A stretch of 64,000 nt of DNA from Paenibacillus silvestris (lineage in GTDB: Bacteria > Bacillota > Bacilli > Paenibacillales > NBRC-103111), in NCBI RefSeq assembly GCF_009882985.1, contig NZ_WTUZ01000020.1, positions 379,064 to 443,063 of the forward strand, given 5' to 3'. The position numbers and the translations under genes were made by a program. This document shows, piece by piece, positions 45,159 through 54,800 of the stretch (position 1 is the first letter of the stretch; the number at the start of each line of letters is the position of its first letter). The notes below the pieces were generated by a model. The model was not told the origin of the DNA. It was given only the letters and a program-made list of their open reading frames with translations, and ran no database searches.

Positions 45159-48100
45159 CTATAGGATCAGCTTAGCGATACCTACGACATCCACAATGTT
45201 AATCTTACCGTCCTGATTGATATCCGCGCTTTTCGCCACATTCCAGTCACTGCTAGTTGAAGTCTTCCCGTAATGCACAGCTGCTTTGCCCAAATCGCCA
45301 ATATCGATGGCGTTATCTCCATTGACATCTCCGTGCGCATAAACCGTAACAATTTTCCCACTAAAAGCTTGCAACGCCTGGTTCAACGTAATGGCTGCTT
45401 GATCCAACTGCTGCTGCGTAGCCCCAGAATCCGATTGGATGGCAACTGCCGCTTGAATCGCAGATAATAACACCGCTTTGGAACCTGCCGCATATTGTCC
45501 GGCTTGGGTTCCCTCTACGGCGCGATCATAGATGGACTGCGCCAAGCTGATGATCGTCTGCAGCGTTGTTTTCTCTGTCGCCGCCGTAAGTGAAACTGTT
45601 AGATTCGCTAGAGCAGCATCCATTTTTTGACTAAGCCCATTGGAAACAGCCACTTGAGTCAGAACTAAATTCGTTGTCGTGGACGGGTGATTCGGCTTCG
45701 CGATCCAATTGAATTGGAATACGTCGCCGCTTGCCGTTACCGCGCCCGTATTCCCTTGGCTCGCAGCGATAATCCGGATTTGACCCGGGATATCGGTTTT
45801 CGTCTCAACCACCGCAAATCCAGAAATCAACGGATCCACAGATACAAAGTCGAGGGCCCCGGCGTCAAAAGTTACGGTAATATCAGCCGCATAAACGGCG
45901 GATGATACATTATTTAATCCGAACTTGGTCGAGAACCCAGTGCCAGCTTGAACGACTGCTGGGCCCGTAAGCGTAGCCTGCGGCACGTCTGTCGGGAGAG
46001 GTGTCTGACCGGTGATCACAACAGAGCTGGAGCCTTGAATACCACTGCCATCTGTAGCTGATGCTACCACTTTTACGACCCCGTTCTTCTTGGCCGTGAG
46101 ATTACCAGTTGTATTTATAATTGCTTTATCTGATATGGTTACGCCATCTGTTTCATAGACCACCCATGTCACAGACCTGTTCGTCGCATTGGCAGGAAGC
46201 ACATAGGCTTCTAATTGAAGACTTCCGTCCTTCTCGGTAATCGTCGTCGCCGAGCCTGTGACAGCGATCGATTGTACATTCACGTTTACCTGCCCGATCT
46301 TGGTTAGCACAAACGCTTGCAGTGCGGAGTTCAACGCTGCCGTTGCAGCTTCAAATTCCTGATTAGTAGCAGAATTCAGATCTGCCGTATGCTGCGCTTG
46401 TACGATTGCCGCTAGCAGGGTTGATTTCGAGCTTGCCGGGTAATTGCCGTCGGCTGTTCCTACTACAGCAAGATCATGTTGAACTTGGGCATTTGCGATA
46501 AGCGCCACTAGTTCAGCTCTAGCCGTGTTTTCAGTCACCGTTACATTCGCTACAGCGGGGATGACTGTGCCATCTACAACACCATTTACGATAAAACTGC
46601 CGGCTACCTCATACTTGGTTGAATCTATCGGGTCCCACTGAACCGACTTAACAGCAGTTGTTCCATTGTTGTACGTCACGCTGACATTCGCAGGCAGAAC
46701 CGGCGCAACATCCTCAGCCGTAACCACATTTACTGGCGTAACTCCTGAAATCACTGGTGTCGCTTCAACAGTCTGCTTAGTCAGCTTCGCATCCGCCCAA
46801 TCGCCGTGATCCTCGCTGTTTCCATTGCCAGAATCCGTAATCTCCAAGATTAGCTCTTTGTAACTCTTGACATTCACCTTCACAAATTGGGCATTATCCG
46901 ACTCTCTCAACACACTTCCGGAGTAAAGCGATTCGACTGTTTCATCGTTCTTCACTCCCGATACTTTGAACTGTACCGAGCCGTTATAACTTCCGCCGTT
47001 CACTTCCTTATCTACACCGATAAAGGAGGAGAAAGTATCATAATTAGCCCCAGTAAGATCATACTTGATCACTGAATTGGCATGAGTGCCAAGGCCTTTG
47101 GCAAAGGAGAGATCCTCAGCACCATTTTTCAATATGATCGCATTGCCACCAATGCTCTTGTCTTTCTTCACATCCAACCAGCCCGAGGTTGCGCTTAGCC
47201 AGTTCAGATCGCTCAAATAGTCAACTTCAGGCAACTCTTCCTTCCGTTCAGATTTGGCATCCGCTACTCTAAACGTCGCATTGGCCCAGCTTGCATGATC
47301 CTCACTATTATCGTTATCGCTCTGCGTAACAACCAGTTCCACCATGCTTGCGCCAGCTACACTGACATCGATCGGTTTAGCCACGTTGGTAACCTTCATG
47401 ACACCGCTCGCAAATTTCTCTACGCCGTCTACAAGCACCTTAAATTCAACATCGGCGTAGGACGGAGATTTGACTATCTCTTGGTCGACTCCGACAAGAG
47501 CACTAAAGGACTCATAATTTTTACCCGAGATATCAAACAAAATTCTTGAATTCGCATGTACGCCAAAGCCCTTCTCGTACGTTACAGCTCCGTTACTTCC
47601 CATTAGCCTTATCGCATTTTCGTCCAGACTCTTGTCTTTCTTAACCGTAGACCAGCCTGAAGATGCACTTAACCAGTTCAGGTCGCTCGCATAACGATCC
47701 ACCAGTTCGAAGTTCAGTGTGTAGACTTCCTGTGTCGCTCCACCGTCTGCTGTAGCTGTAATGGTTGTCGTGCCTGGCAAGCTGTCGGCTGGGTCGATGA
47801 CCAACTGCACGTTTTCAGATGCTTTGTCCACAGTAACTGTCGGAACTTCCAGGTTTTTCTCTCTAAAAACAGTCAGCGTTGCCGTACGATTCTCAGAATG
47901 AAGGCCACTGACCGGCACTCCGTTCACTTTCACATTTTTAATCAGAGAAGGCAGTCTTTCCACTTTCCATAATTGACTGTCGCTTCCGGTATATGTGTTT
48001 TGTACAGTCGGATTTCCGTCAGCAGAAGAACCGTTGCTGTTTTCTAATGCCAACAAGCTGTTTACGTTGGTAATTTTGAAGTAGCCATTGCCTACATTGG

Positions 48101-49856
48101 AGATGGCCCACTGCTGGTTTATGGCTGTAGGATCTGCCGCAGTTTCGGAATCTGTCCATTGAATGACTGGTTTTCCAGGTGATTTACTGGCGCCGGGAAC
48201 ATCCATAACTTGTCCGCTTTGCTTATTGGCAAGCTTATATTTGCCCAGACCCAAATCATCGATAACCCATTGCTGATCCAGCGCACTCGACTGGGTTCGC
48301 CCGGCAACAGCCGCTCCATTCGCAGACGAACTCCCGACTCCCAATGCTTTGCCAGTCGCTTTATTGACGATGCGATACAACGTATTAACATCAAAGGAGT
48401 CAATCCCCGTCCGAGTTGGAACGGCATTGGTGTAAGAGCCTACTGCCAGCTCGCCTGCAGCAGCGAAGCCGCCTACGGCCGAGTTCACTTCCAGTTTGAC
48501 ATAGCGTGCTGTTTGCGATGGGAAGGTCACACGTTTCATGGTCTTGTCCCCGTCCCATGTGCCGCTTTTAACCGAAGTGAAATTCGTTCCGTCCTCGCTT
48601 GCATATAACGTATAAGAAGTAATCATGCCCTGTGTTAAATTTTGCGAAGGCAAATAATTCAACATATTCACGTTGTTGTACGTATAGCCCAAATCGAGTG
48701 TAAGAGATTGAGGCAGAGATGTGTTGGTTTGCCAAACCGTCTCAGAGTAAGTGCCTACATAATCCATAAGGCCATCAATCGCATTGCTTGCAATCCCACT
48801 AGTAGCCGTTGCCGAATTTGCTGTAATCGGATGCTCCATCACAATCGGCTGATCCGGCAGCGGAGGTCGAGACTCATTCGGCGTCCAGGCTTGTCCAATC
48901 TCCCCCAATCGATTGACTACGTTATCATCCAACTCCCCATCCGGATTCGGTGAAACGTTGACTAGAAAGTTTGTATAACGCGGTTCCAAATAACCTAGAT
49001 GATCTTCCACAATATTCTCTACGCTTGCCGGCTCTGTATTCGTCATCCAATCGTGCCAGAACCATTGACTGGAGACTAGCGGCATACCCTGATTAGCGGC
49101 ATATGCATTATTGGAAGGTGCCCAAACGCCTTTAGGTTCTTCGAAATAAATGATGTCCTCATCCCATGGCTGCGTTTGTCCATTATGATCCACAATAAGA
49201 ATATTAGGCTGTAAGCGCTTTATTAATTCGCGAATTTCTTGATAGGGAACTTCATTATGTCCCATCTCCCAGGCCCAGCCATCGATAATCAACACCGGAA
49301 TTTCGCCGTAATTCGTCAGCAACTCGGTTAGTTGTCCTTTAATAAAATCGATATCTGCTCTGCTGACGGAACCTTTTGCGATCCCTTGCTGACGATCCCA
49401 GATGGAGAAGTATAACCCCGGCAAAATGCCTTGAGCACGCATGGAATCGACATATTGCCTTACGATATCTTTCTTGTAAGAGCTGTTCATCACGTTGTAA
49501 TTGCCATACTTGGTTGGCCACAGGGCAAATCCGTCATGGTGTTTGGTCGTTAGAACTGTATATTTTATGCCTGCGGATTTGGCAGCTGTCGCCCATTGTT
49601 CCGTGTTCACATGCTCAGGATTAAAAGATAGTGGATCTTGTCCAGGCGTGACCCATTCCTGATCGTGATAGGTTCCCATGTTATAGTGGATAAACATACC
49701 AAACCTGAGATCCACATAGTTCTTCTGATTCGTGTAACTATCATTTACAACGGGGTTTGCCGGGGGTTGATTATTTGTAGTTGCAAACACGGGGGCCACT
49801 GAGGTACAAACAAGCATAAATATAAGTCCTACACACGTTGAAATCTTTTTATACAA
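45159..49856 (-). CDS. Exported GH29 alpha-L-fucosidase with CBMs and cohesin-FIVAR-dockerin tail
   Basis: Secreted enzyme of 1,565 residues predicted to remove terminal alpha-L-fucose. Order: signal peptide to about 26; GH29 catalytic domain 40-335 with HYNMGTY, KHHDGFALW and nucleophile Asp192 in VLIIDGW; F5/8C (CBM32) 340-475; ricin-type trefoil 488-636 with repeated QxW motifs; Ig-like sandwich 637-718; two NPCBM-like domains 722-866 and 879-1028 (each DLNWLSA...GW, GLG/FGVHAN, ending in SEDH..WA); Ig-like (Big_4) 1034-1107; FIVAR 1111-1184; Big_2 1193-1284; cohesin 1291-1424; FIVAR 1429-1501; dockerin 1507-1565. TTG start follows AAAGGAGGGG. The carbohydrate-binding stack implies a galactose-rich polymer target. 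Confidence 0.92.
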   Translation of the reverse strand: MYKKISTCVGLIFMLVCTSVAPVFATTNNQPPANPVVNDSYTNQKNYVDLRFGMFIHYNMGTYHDQEWVTPGQDPLSFNPEHVNTEQWATAAKSAGIKYTVLTTKHHDGFALWPTKYGNYNVMNSSYKKDIVRQYVDSMRAQGILPGLYFSIWDRQQGIAKGSVSRADIDFIKGQLTELLTNYGEIPVLIIDGWAWEMGHNEVPYQEIRELIKRLQPNILIVDHNGQTQPWDEDIIYFEEPKGVWAPSNNAYAANQGMPLVSSQWFWHDWMTNTEPASVENIVEDHLGYLEPRYTNFLVNVSPNPDGELDDNVVNRLGEIGQAWTPNESRPPLPDQPIVMEHPITANSATATSGIASNAIDGLMDYVGTYSETVWQTNTSLPQSLTLDLGYTYNNVNMLNYLPSQNLTQGMITSYTLYASEDGTNFTSVKSGTWDGDKTMKRVTFPSQTARYVKLEVNSAVGGFAAAGELAVGSYTNAVPTRTGIDSFDVNTLYRIVNKATGKALGVGSSSANGAAVAGRTQSSALDQQWVIDDLGLGKYKLANKQSGQVMDVPGASKSPGKPVIQWTDSETAADPTAINQQWAISNVGNGYFKITNVNSLLALENSNGSSADGNPTVQNTYTGSDSQLWKVERLPSLIKNVKVNGVPVSGLHSENRTATLTVFREKNLEVPTVTVDKASENVQLVIDPADSLPGTTTITATADGGATQEVYTLNFELVDRYASDLNWLSASSGWSTVKKDKSLDENAIRLMGSNGAVTYEKGFGVHANSRILFDISGKNYESFSALVGVDQEIVKSPSYADVEFKVLVDGVEKFASGVMKVTNVAKPIDVSVAGASMVELVVTQSDNDNSEDHASWANATFRVADAKSERKEELPEVDYLSDLNWLSATSGWLDVKKDKSIGGNAIILKNGAEDLSFAKGLGTHANSVIKYDLTGANYDTFSSFIGVDKEVNGGSYNGSVQFKVSGVKNDETVESLYSGSVLRESDNAQFVKVNVKSYKELILEITDSGNGNSEDHGDWADAKLTKQTVEATPVISGVTPVNVVTAEDVAPVLPANVSVTYNNGTTAVKSVQWDPIDSTKYEVAGSFIVNGVVDGTVIPAVANVTVTENTARAELVALIANAQVQHDLAVVGTADGNYPASSKSTLLAAIVQAQHTADLNSATNQEFEAATAALNSALQAFVLTKIGQVNVNVQSIAVTGSATTITEKDGSLQLEAYVLPANATNRSVTWVVYETDGVTISDKAIINTTGNLTAKKNGVVKVVASATDGSGIQGSSSVVITGQTPLPTDVPQATLTGPAVVQAGTGFSTKFGLNNVSSAVYAADITVTFDAGALDFVSVDPLISGFAVVETKTDIPGQIRIIAASQGNTGAVTASGDVFQFNWIAKPNHPSTTTNLVLTQVAVSNGLSQKMDAALANLTVSLTAATEKTTLQTIISLAQSIYDRAVEGTQAGQYAAGSKAVLLSAIQAAVAIQSDSGATQQQLDQAAITLNQALQAFSGKIVTVYAHGDVNGDNAIDIGDLGKAAVHYGKTSTSSDWNVAKSADINQDGKINIVDVVGIAKLIL

Positions 49857-49880
49857 TTAAAACCCCTCCTTTTTGAAGAA

Positions 49881-49905
49881 GTAAGCCTGCTGATAGCAGG
49901 CTTAC
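49881..49905 (-). terminator. Hairpin after the cohesin-SLH gene
   Basis: Perfect stem GTAAGCCTGCT/AGCAGGCTTAC (11 bp), followed on the minus strand by TTCTTC rather than a clean T-run, so termination may be partial. It separates the cohesin-SLH and GH29 genes, and read-through is plausible. Confidence 0.5.
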
Positions 49906-49934
49906 CGAAAAACGTTTTGCGATAAACTTTCTTC

Positions 49935-51725
49935 TTAATTGATCAAATTCGCATATTGCAGCACTCGTTTGATAATAACGGCTGCTTCAGCTCGAGTGGC
50001 TACATCTTGAGGTGCAAACGTCGTTGCTGTTTTGCCTTGAATCAATCCTTTGCTGGCGGCGTCTGCTACCGCGCTGCGGGCATAATCCGACAACAGGTCT
50101 TGATCGGCGAACGGAGCATTCGTCGCGCTGGCGTTAGATACTGAGGTTCCCTTCACAAGTCCAATCGCTTTCATCATCATCACGACCATTTGCTCTCTTG
50201 TAATCTGCGCATCCGGGCTAAATTGACCCTCTGCTACGCCTTGAACCAAGCCGTACTTCGCCGCTGTATTCACTTCCGGGGCATACCACTGCGTGTCTGC
50301 GACATCTGTAAAGACGCTGCGCCCTGCCTCCTCAGAAAGTCCCAGTCCTCGTACGAGCAATGCCGCAAACTGGGCGCGGGTGACTTGCATTTCAGGTGTA
50401 TACATACGGTCCGAAGTCCCGTTAATAATCATTTTTGAAGCCAGTTGTTCCACATCTTGCTGTGCCCAGTGGCCAATCATATCGTCAAACGTTTTCTTGT
50501 TTTGAACGATCGCGTACAAACTGTTCGTATTTCGGATTACCTTCACTTCGGTTTTGCCGCCCTTAACGGTAAACACGGAAGGTACAAACTTCATTTCTCC
50601 TGTAGCTGGATCATAAACAACCGCGGTCGCTGCCGAGGAATCTTGAATGATTTCATCTACTTGGATAACACGAGTCACGAAGTTGTTGCCGAAGCTATGA
50701 ATTTCCTGTTCTTTGTCTTTGGTTTTAAGAATGACTTTATAATCGATCATATCGCTCACACGATCCATACCCTTATCAGAGATGGATTGATCAAATTTCG
50801 TTTCATGCAGCGATTTGGCTTTATCGATACGAATGATCAACGTCGCTCCCTCTACGCCAGCCATACCCGCGAAATCCGCCTGATTCAGGATGGACATCGG
50901 AAGATCATAAGTGCCCAAATGGCTTCGTACGCTTAAAATTGTATCTTTATGATCCTTCAAACTGTCAAACAACGTTGGCAGCGGTAACTGCAAGGCAGTC
51001 AACTCGCGCTCGCCAGGAATCTCAAAGCTCAAAACGGTGCTTCCGCCCGTTGCTTGCAGATCCGCTAATTTCTGAGCCAGACGTTTGCTGTCAATCACCG
51101 CGGTTACTGAGGTTTGACCGTCTTGTGTCGTTTCAATCCGTAGCTCTGATTCTTTTGGTACATAGACGCCCAGATCTTCATTCGTTGATGGAGTCGTTGT
51201 ACCTCCTCCTCCGCCGCCCCCAGGACCAGGAGTCGTCCCGTTAATTTTAACGGTAGCTTGTGCGTTAACATTCCAAATAGACGGCAGTTCTTGCGATGTC
51301 AATGTTGTCATCTGTGTCAAAGTTAGGTTAGCTTGTCCGCTCTGCTTAGCCTTGAATATCAATGTACAAATAGCTAGATTTCCATTTTCCCCAGGTTTAT
51401 CTCCCATTTTCGTATTAGCAAATGTGACTTGATTACCTGAAGCTTGCGCGATCTTGTACCCATTGATTAAGCCATTCGATTGCGATTGAACTGAATTGAA
51501 TTCCAGCCGGTCTGCATCATAGGTTAAAACAGCTTCATACCCATATAAATCTGTTACATTACTACCTTGGATCGTTACGACCACATTGTCGCCGACTGTT
51601 ACTTGAGAAGCATTTAGATTGACCTTGAATGAAGGGATTCCGGCAGCACCTACCGTCGTACCGAACGGGATAATCGTGAATAAGAACATCATAACCGTGA
51701 AAAATAACCCTGTTTTGCGTATCAT
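49935..51725 (-). CDS. S-layer-anchored cohesin protein (SLH scaffold)
   Basis: Exported protein of 596 residues without a catalytic motif. Order (from GTG 51734): signal peptide to about 31; one cohesin-like domain about 35-165 (FKVNLNASQVTVGDNVVVTIQG...YGYEAVLTYDADRLEF); Gly-rich linker; a beta-rich region with DLGVYVPKESELRIET; three SLH domains about 415-465, 475-527 and 540-592 (MIGHWAQQDVEQLASK, DTQWYAPEVNTAAKYG, SDYARSAVADAASKG). SLH domains bind pyruvylated cell-wall polymer, so this is the likely cell-surface attachment point for the dockerin enzymes. ATG at 51725 follows AAGGAG by eight bases. Confidence 0.9.
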   Translation of the reverse strand: MIRKTGLFFTVMMFLFTIIPFGTTVGAAGIPSFKVNLNASQVTVGDNVVVTIQGSNVTDLYGYEAVLTYDADRLEFNSVQSQSNGLINGYKIAQASGNQVTFANTKMGDKPGENGNLAICTLIFKAKQSGQANLTLTQMTTLTSQELPSIWNVNAQATVKINGTTPGPGGGGGGGTTTPSTNEDLGVYVPKESELRIETTQDGQTSVTAVIDSKRLAQKLADLQATGGSTVLSFEIPGERELTALQLPLPTLFDSLKDHKDTILSVRSHLGTYDLPMSILNQADFAGMAGVEGATLIIRIDKAKSLHETKFDQSISDKGMDRVSDMIDYKVILKTKDKEQEIHSFGNNFVTRVIQVDEIIQDSSAATAVVYDPATGEMKFVPSVFTVKGGKTEVKVIRNTNSLYAIVQNKKTFDDMIGHWAQQDVEQLASKMIINGTSDRMYTPEMQVTRAQFAALLVRGLGLSEEAGRSVFTDVADTQWYAPEVNTAAKYGLVQGVAEGQFSPDAQITREQMVVMMMKAIGLVKGTSVSNASATNAPFADQDLLSDYARSAVADAASKGLIQGKTATTFAPQDVATRAEAAVIIKRVLQYANLIN

Positions 51726-51758
51726 GGGGTTCACTCCTTCTGAATATCATCCGAATAT

Positions 51759-51788
51759 GGAAAGAGAAAGGCTTGGCCTTCCTCTTCC
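51759..51788 (-). terminator. Terminator of the GH30/GH43 gene
   Basis: Minus-strand stem GGAAGAGGAAGGC/GCCTTTCTCTTTCC with a CAA loop. No long T-run follows, so it may attenuate rather than stop transcription into the SLH gene. Confidence 0.5.
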
Positions 51789-51803
51789 ATTTCAGATTGA
51801 TGG

Positions 51804-54800
51804 TTATTGCAGGATCAGTTTAGCGATTCCTACTACATCGATAATGTTAATCTTGCCGTCATGATTGAAATCGGCACCTTTCATGTCATTCCAATCGGTT
51901 GCTGCAGAGGTCTTGCCATAATTCCTGGCTACTTCACCCAAGTCTGCGATATTAATTACAGTATCTCTATTAACATCTCCTGGCGCATAAGTCGTGATGA
52001 ACTGCTGGTTGAATACCTGGATCGCTTGGTTTAACACATTGGCTGCGTCATCCAGCTGCTGCTGGCTAACCGCAGGAGCCGTATTGACCGAAGCGGCTGA
52101 TTGGATCGCAGCTAACAGCACCGCTTTGGAACCTGCTGCATATTGTCCAACTTGCGTTCCTTCTACCGCACGATCATGGATGGTCTGTGCCAAATTAAGG
52201 ACCGTTTGCAGCGTCGTCTTATCTACAAAAGAAATCGTTAGATTCGCCAAGGAGGCATCCATCTTTTGACCAAGTGAATTAGAAACGGCTGCCTTGCTTA
52301 GATTTAGATTAGTTGTCGGGGATGATTGTTGAGGCTTTGCCCTCCAATTCATTCTGAATACATCTCCGCTAGCGGTAATAGCTCCCGCTTCTCCTTCGCT
52401 AATCGCGATAATCCGAACTTGACCCGGTACATCCGTTTTCGTATCTACCACTTTAAAGCTTGATTTCAATGAATCCACCGATACGAATTCAATCGCATTT
52501 GCATCGAAGCTTACTACGATGTCTGCTGCATATACGCTGGAAGATGGGCTATTCGTGACATTCGTTAAACCAAAGTTGGTCGAGAATGCAGCTCCTGCTT
52601 GAACCGCAGCCGCTCCTGTCAGCGTAGCGTGAGGTACATCGGTTGGTGTTTGACCGCTGATCATTACATAGTTGAAACCTTTAACATCGCTGCCGTCAGC
52701 AGCTGTCGCCACCACTTTCACAATTCCGTTCATAGTTGCCGAAAGCAATCCACTGGCGTTAATCGTTGCTTTGTTGGTCATCGAGAGACCATCGTTTTCC
52801 CAGACGCTCCATGTGACTTGACTGTTGGCATTCGAAGGCAATACTGTAGCTTGCATTTGCAGCGTGCCTCCTTGCGCTGTAATCGTACCCACGCCGCCTA
52901 AGCCACTCACGGAAATCGACTGAACGAGGTACACCTGATCGGTCACGGTGACATTCGCAACAGCAGGTATCGCTGTGCCGTCTACTGTACCGTTGACGTT
53001 AAAGCTGCCGACTGTCTTATATTGGGACGGATGAACCGCATCCCATTGCACGGGCTTCTGAGCCGTCGTTGCGTCATTATAAGTCACGGTTACCGTGCCA
53101 GGCAGTACCGGCGCGGAGTAGGTAACGGTAGTCACTGTTACCGGTAATACGCCTGTAATGACAGATGCAACTTGCTCCCACTTCGCATACAGCGTGATAT
53201 CAGTTGCCGGAATCGTGTTCACGCCGAAATCCCAGCCGACCGTCAAGGCTTCATCTTGATACCAGCCTGCAAAAGTAAACCCGTTCTTCACCGGAACTTC
53301 AGGTGCTGCAATCTTCGAACCTTCAACAGCTCCGTACACGGAACGAACCTCACTGCCGCCGTCACTGTTGAAGTTCACGGTCGTACCTGTTTTGAAGACC
53401 GAGAAATCCCACTCATAGGACCATCTTGCAGCAATTGTTCTGTTCTCGTTATTTAATTCAATTGGAAGCCACACATATCTGGAATCCTTCAGATCACTTG
53501 GGTACCAGCGATCTGCCATAAAAATGAATTTATTAGGCACGAGATCGCCATTGCCATCGCGGTAAGGCAGAACATGCGTGCTTTGACTCTCGTGAGTCGT
53601 TCCTTTCCAGTCATCCACAAACGGATCGCCTTTATCCTCCCACGGACCAAACATGCCATTCGTCGATACGTGATAGTTAGCTCGGTTTGGATTCCAACCC
53701 GTCAAGCCGGACGTAATCATATAATAAACGCCGTCTTGCTTGAAGACCGTTGGGGCTTCCCTCCAAGATTTAAAAGCTCTTACATAATGAACGCCCTCTA
53801 CAGACTCGCCATTGCCATTCTGAGCAGGACCTGTGTACTCATCATTCAACATCGTGATGACGGTCGTAGCATTTTCTTCCGATGCATAAATCAAATAGGC
53901 TTTGTCATCTGTCGCATCATTGCCATCATCATCGACATATAGCGTCATATCGCGAAGCATGCCGTCATTGCCACCAGGTTCGCCTTTATTCGGCAATCTG
54001 AACGTTCCGAGATATTTGAACGGTCCCGTAGGCGAATTACTGATTGCAACGCCGCCTTCCGCCGTCCAGTAAGATCCGGCGATCGGCCCGTCTTGATGCC
54101 ACCACATCACATATTTGTCCGTTTTCTTGTTGTAGACAACCTTCGGACGTTCGACTACTTTATCCCAGTTGAAATCCTTGTACATCGCTTGCTTCTCTGC
54201 ATTCGTTTTGTCTGCATACAAGGCATTAAGCTGTTCTATGCGTGCAGCTGAATTATGTTTGCTCAACGAATTGACAGGCGATTTCATATCTCCTGTATAG
54301 TCGAAATTTCTGTCCGTGATGTTAATAACCCGATTCGGATTGAAGTCAACACCGCTTTGATAAGCCGGGCTACTCTCGTCCACATATAAATCCAAGTTCC
54401 CATCTGGCAAAGAGGATTTGCCAAACTGCGGGTTGTTGAATACCGGCAATACGATCCCTTCATTTTTCCAGTTGTACAAATCCTTAGAAGAGTACGCGTG
54501 AACGCCAGTTACTGGTACATAACCTGAGCCAACATTATTTTCGGTTTTGTCTTCCCCATACCAGTAGTACGTTTTGTCCTTTTCGTTGTACAGAATTCCT
54601 CCGCCGTGAGCCTGAATGGGAACGCCGTCTCCATCGAGCCACACTTCGCCGCTTTTAATGGAATCTGTTTTACCTATAGTCTGATATAAATTGTATAAGT
54701 CCTGCAGAATTTCAGTGTAGTAAGGAATGCTTTCCTCCGTTAAAGCACTGACCGCACCAATCGATGCAATTTTATTTTCAATTGCTGCTGCTACTTTCTC

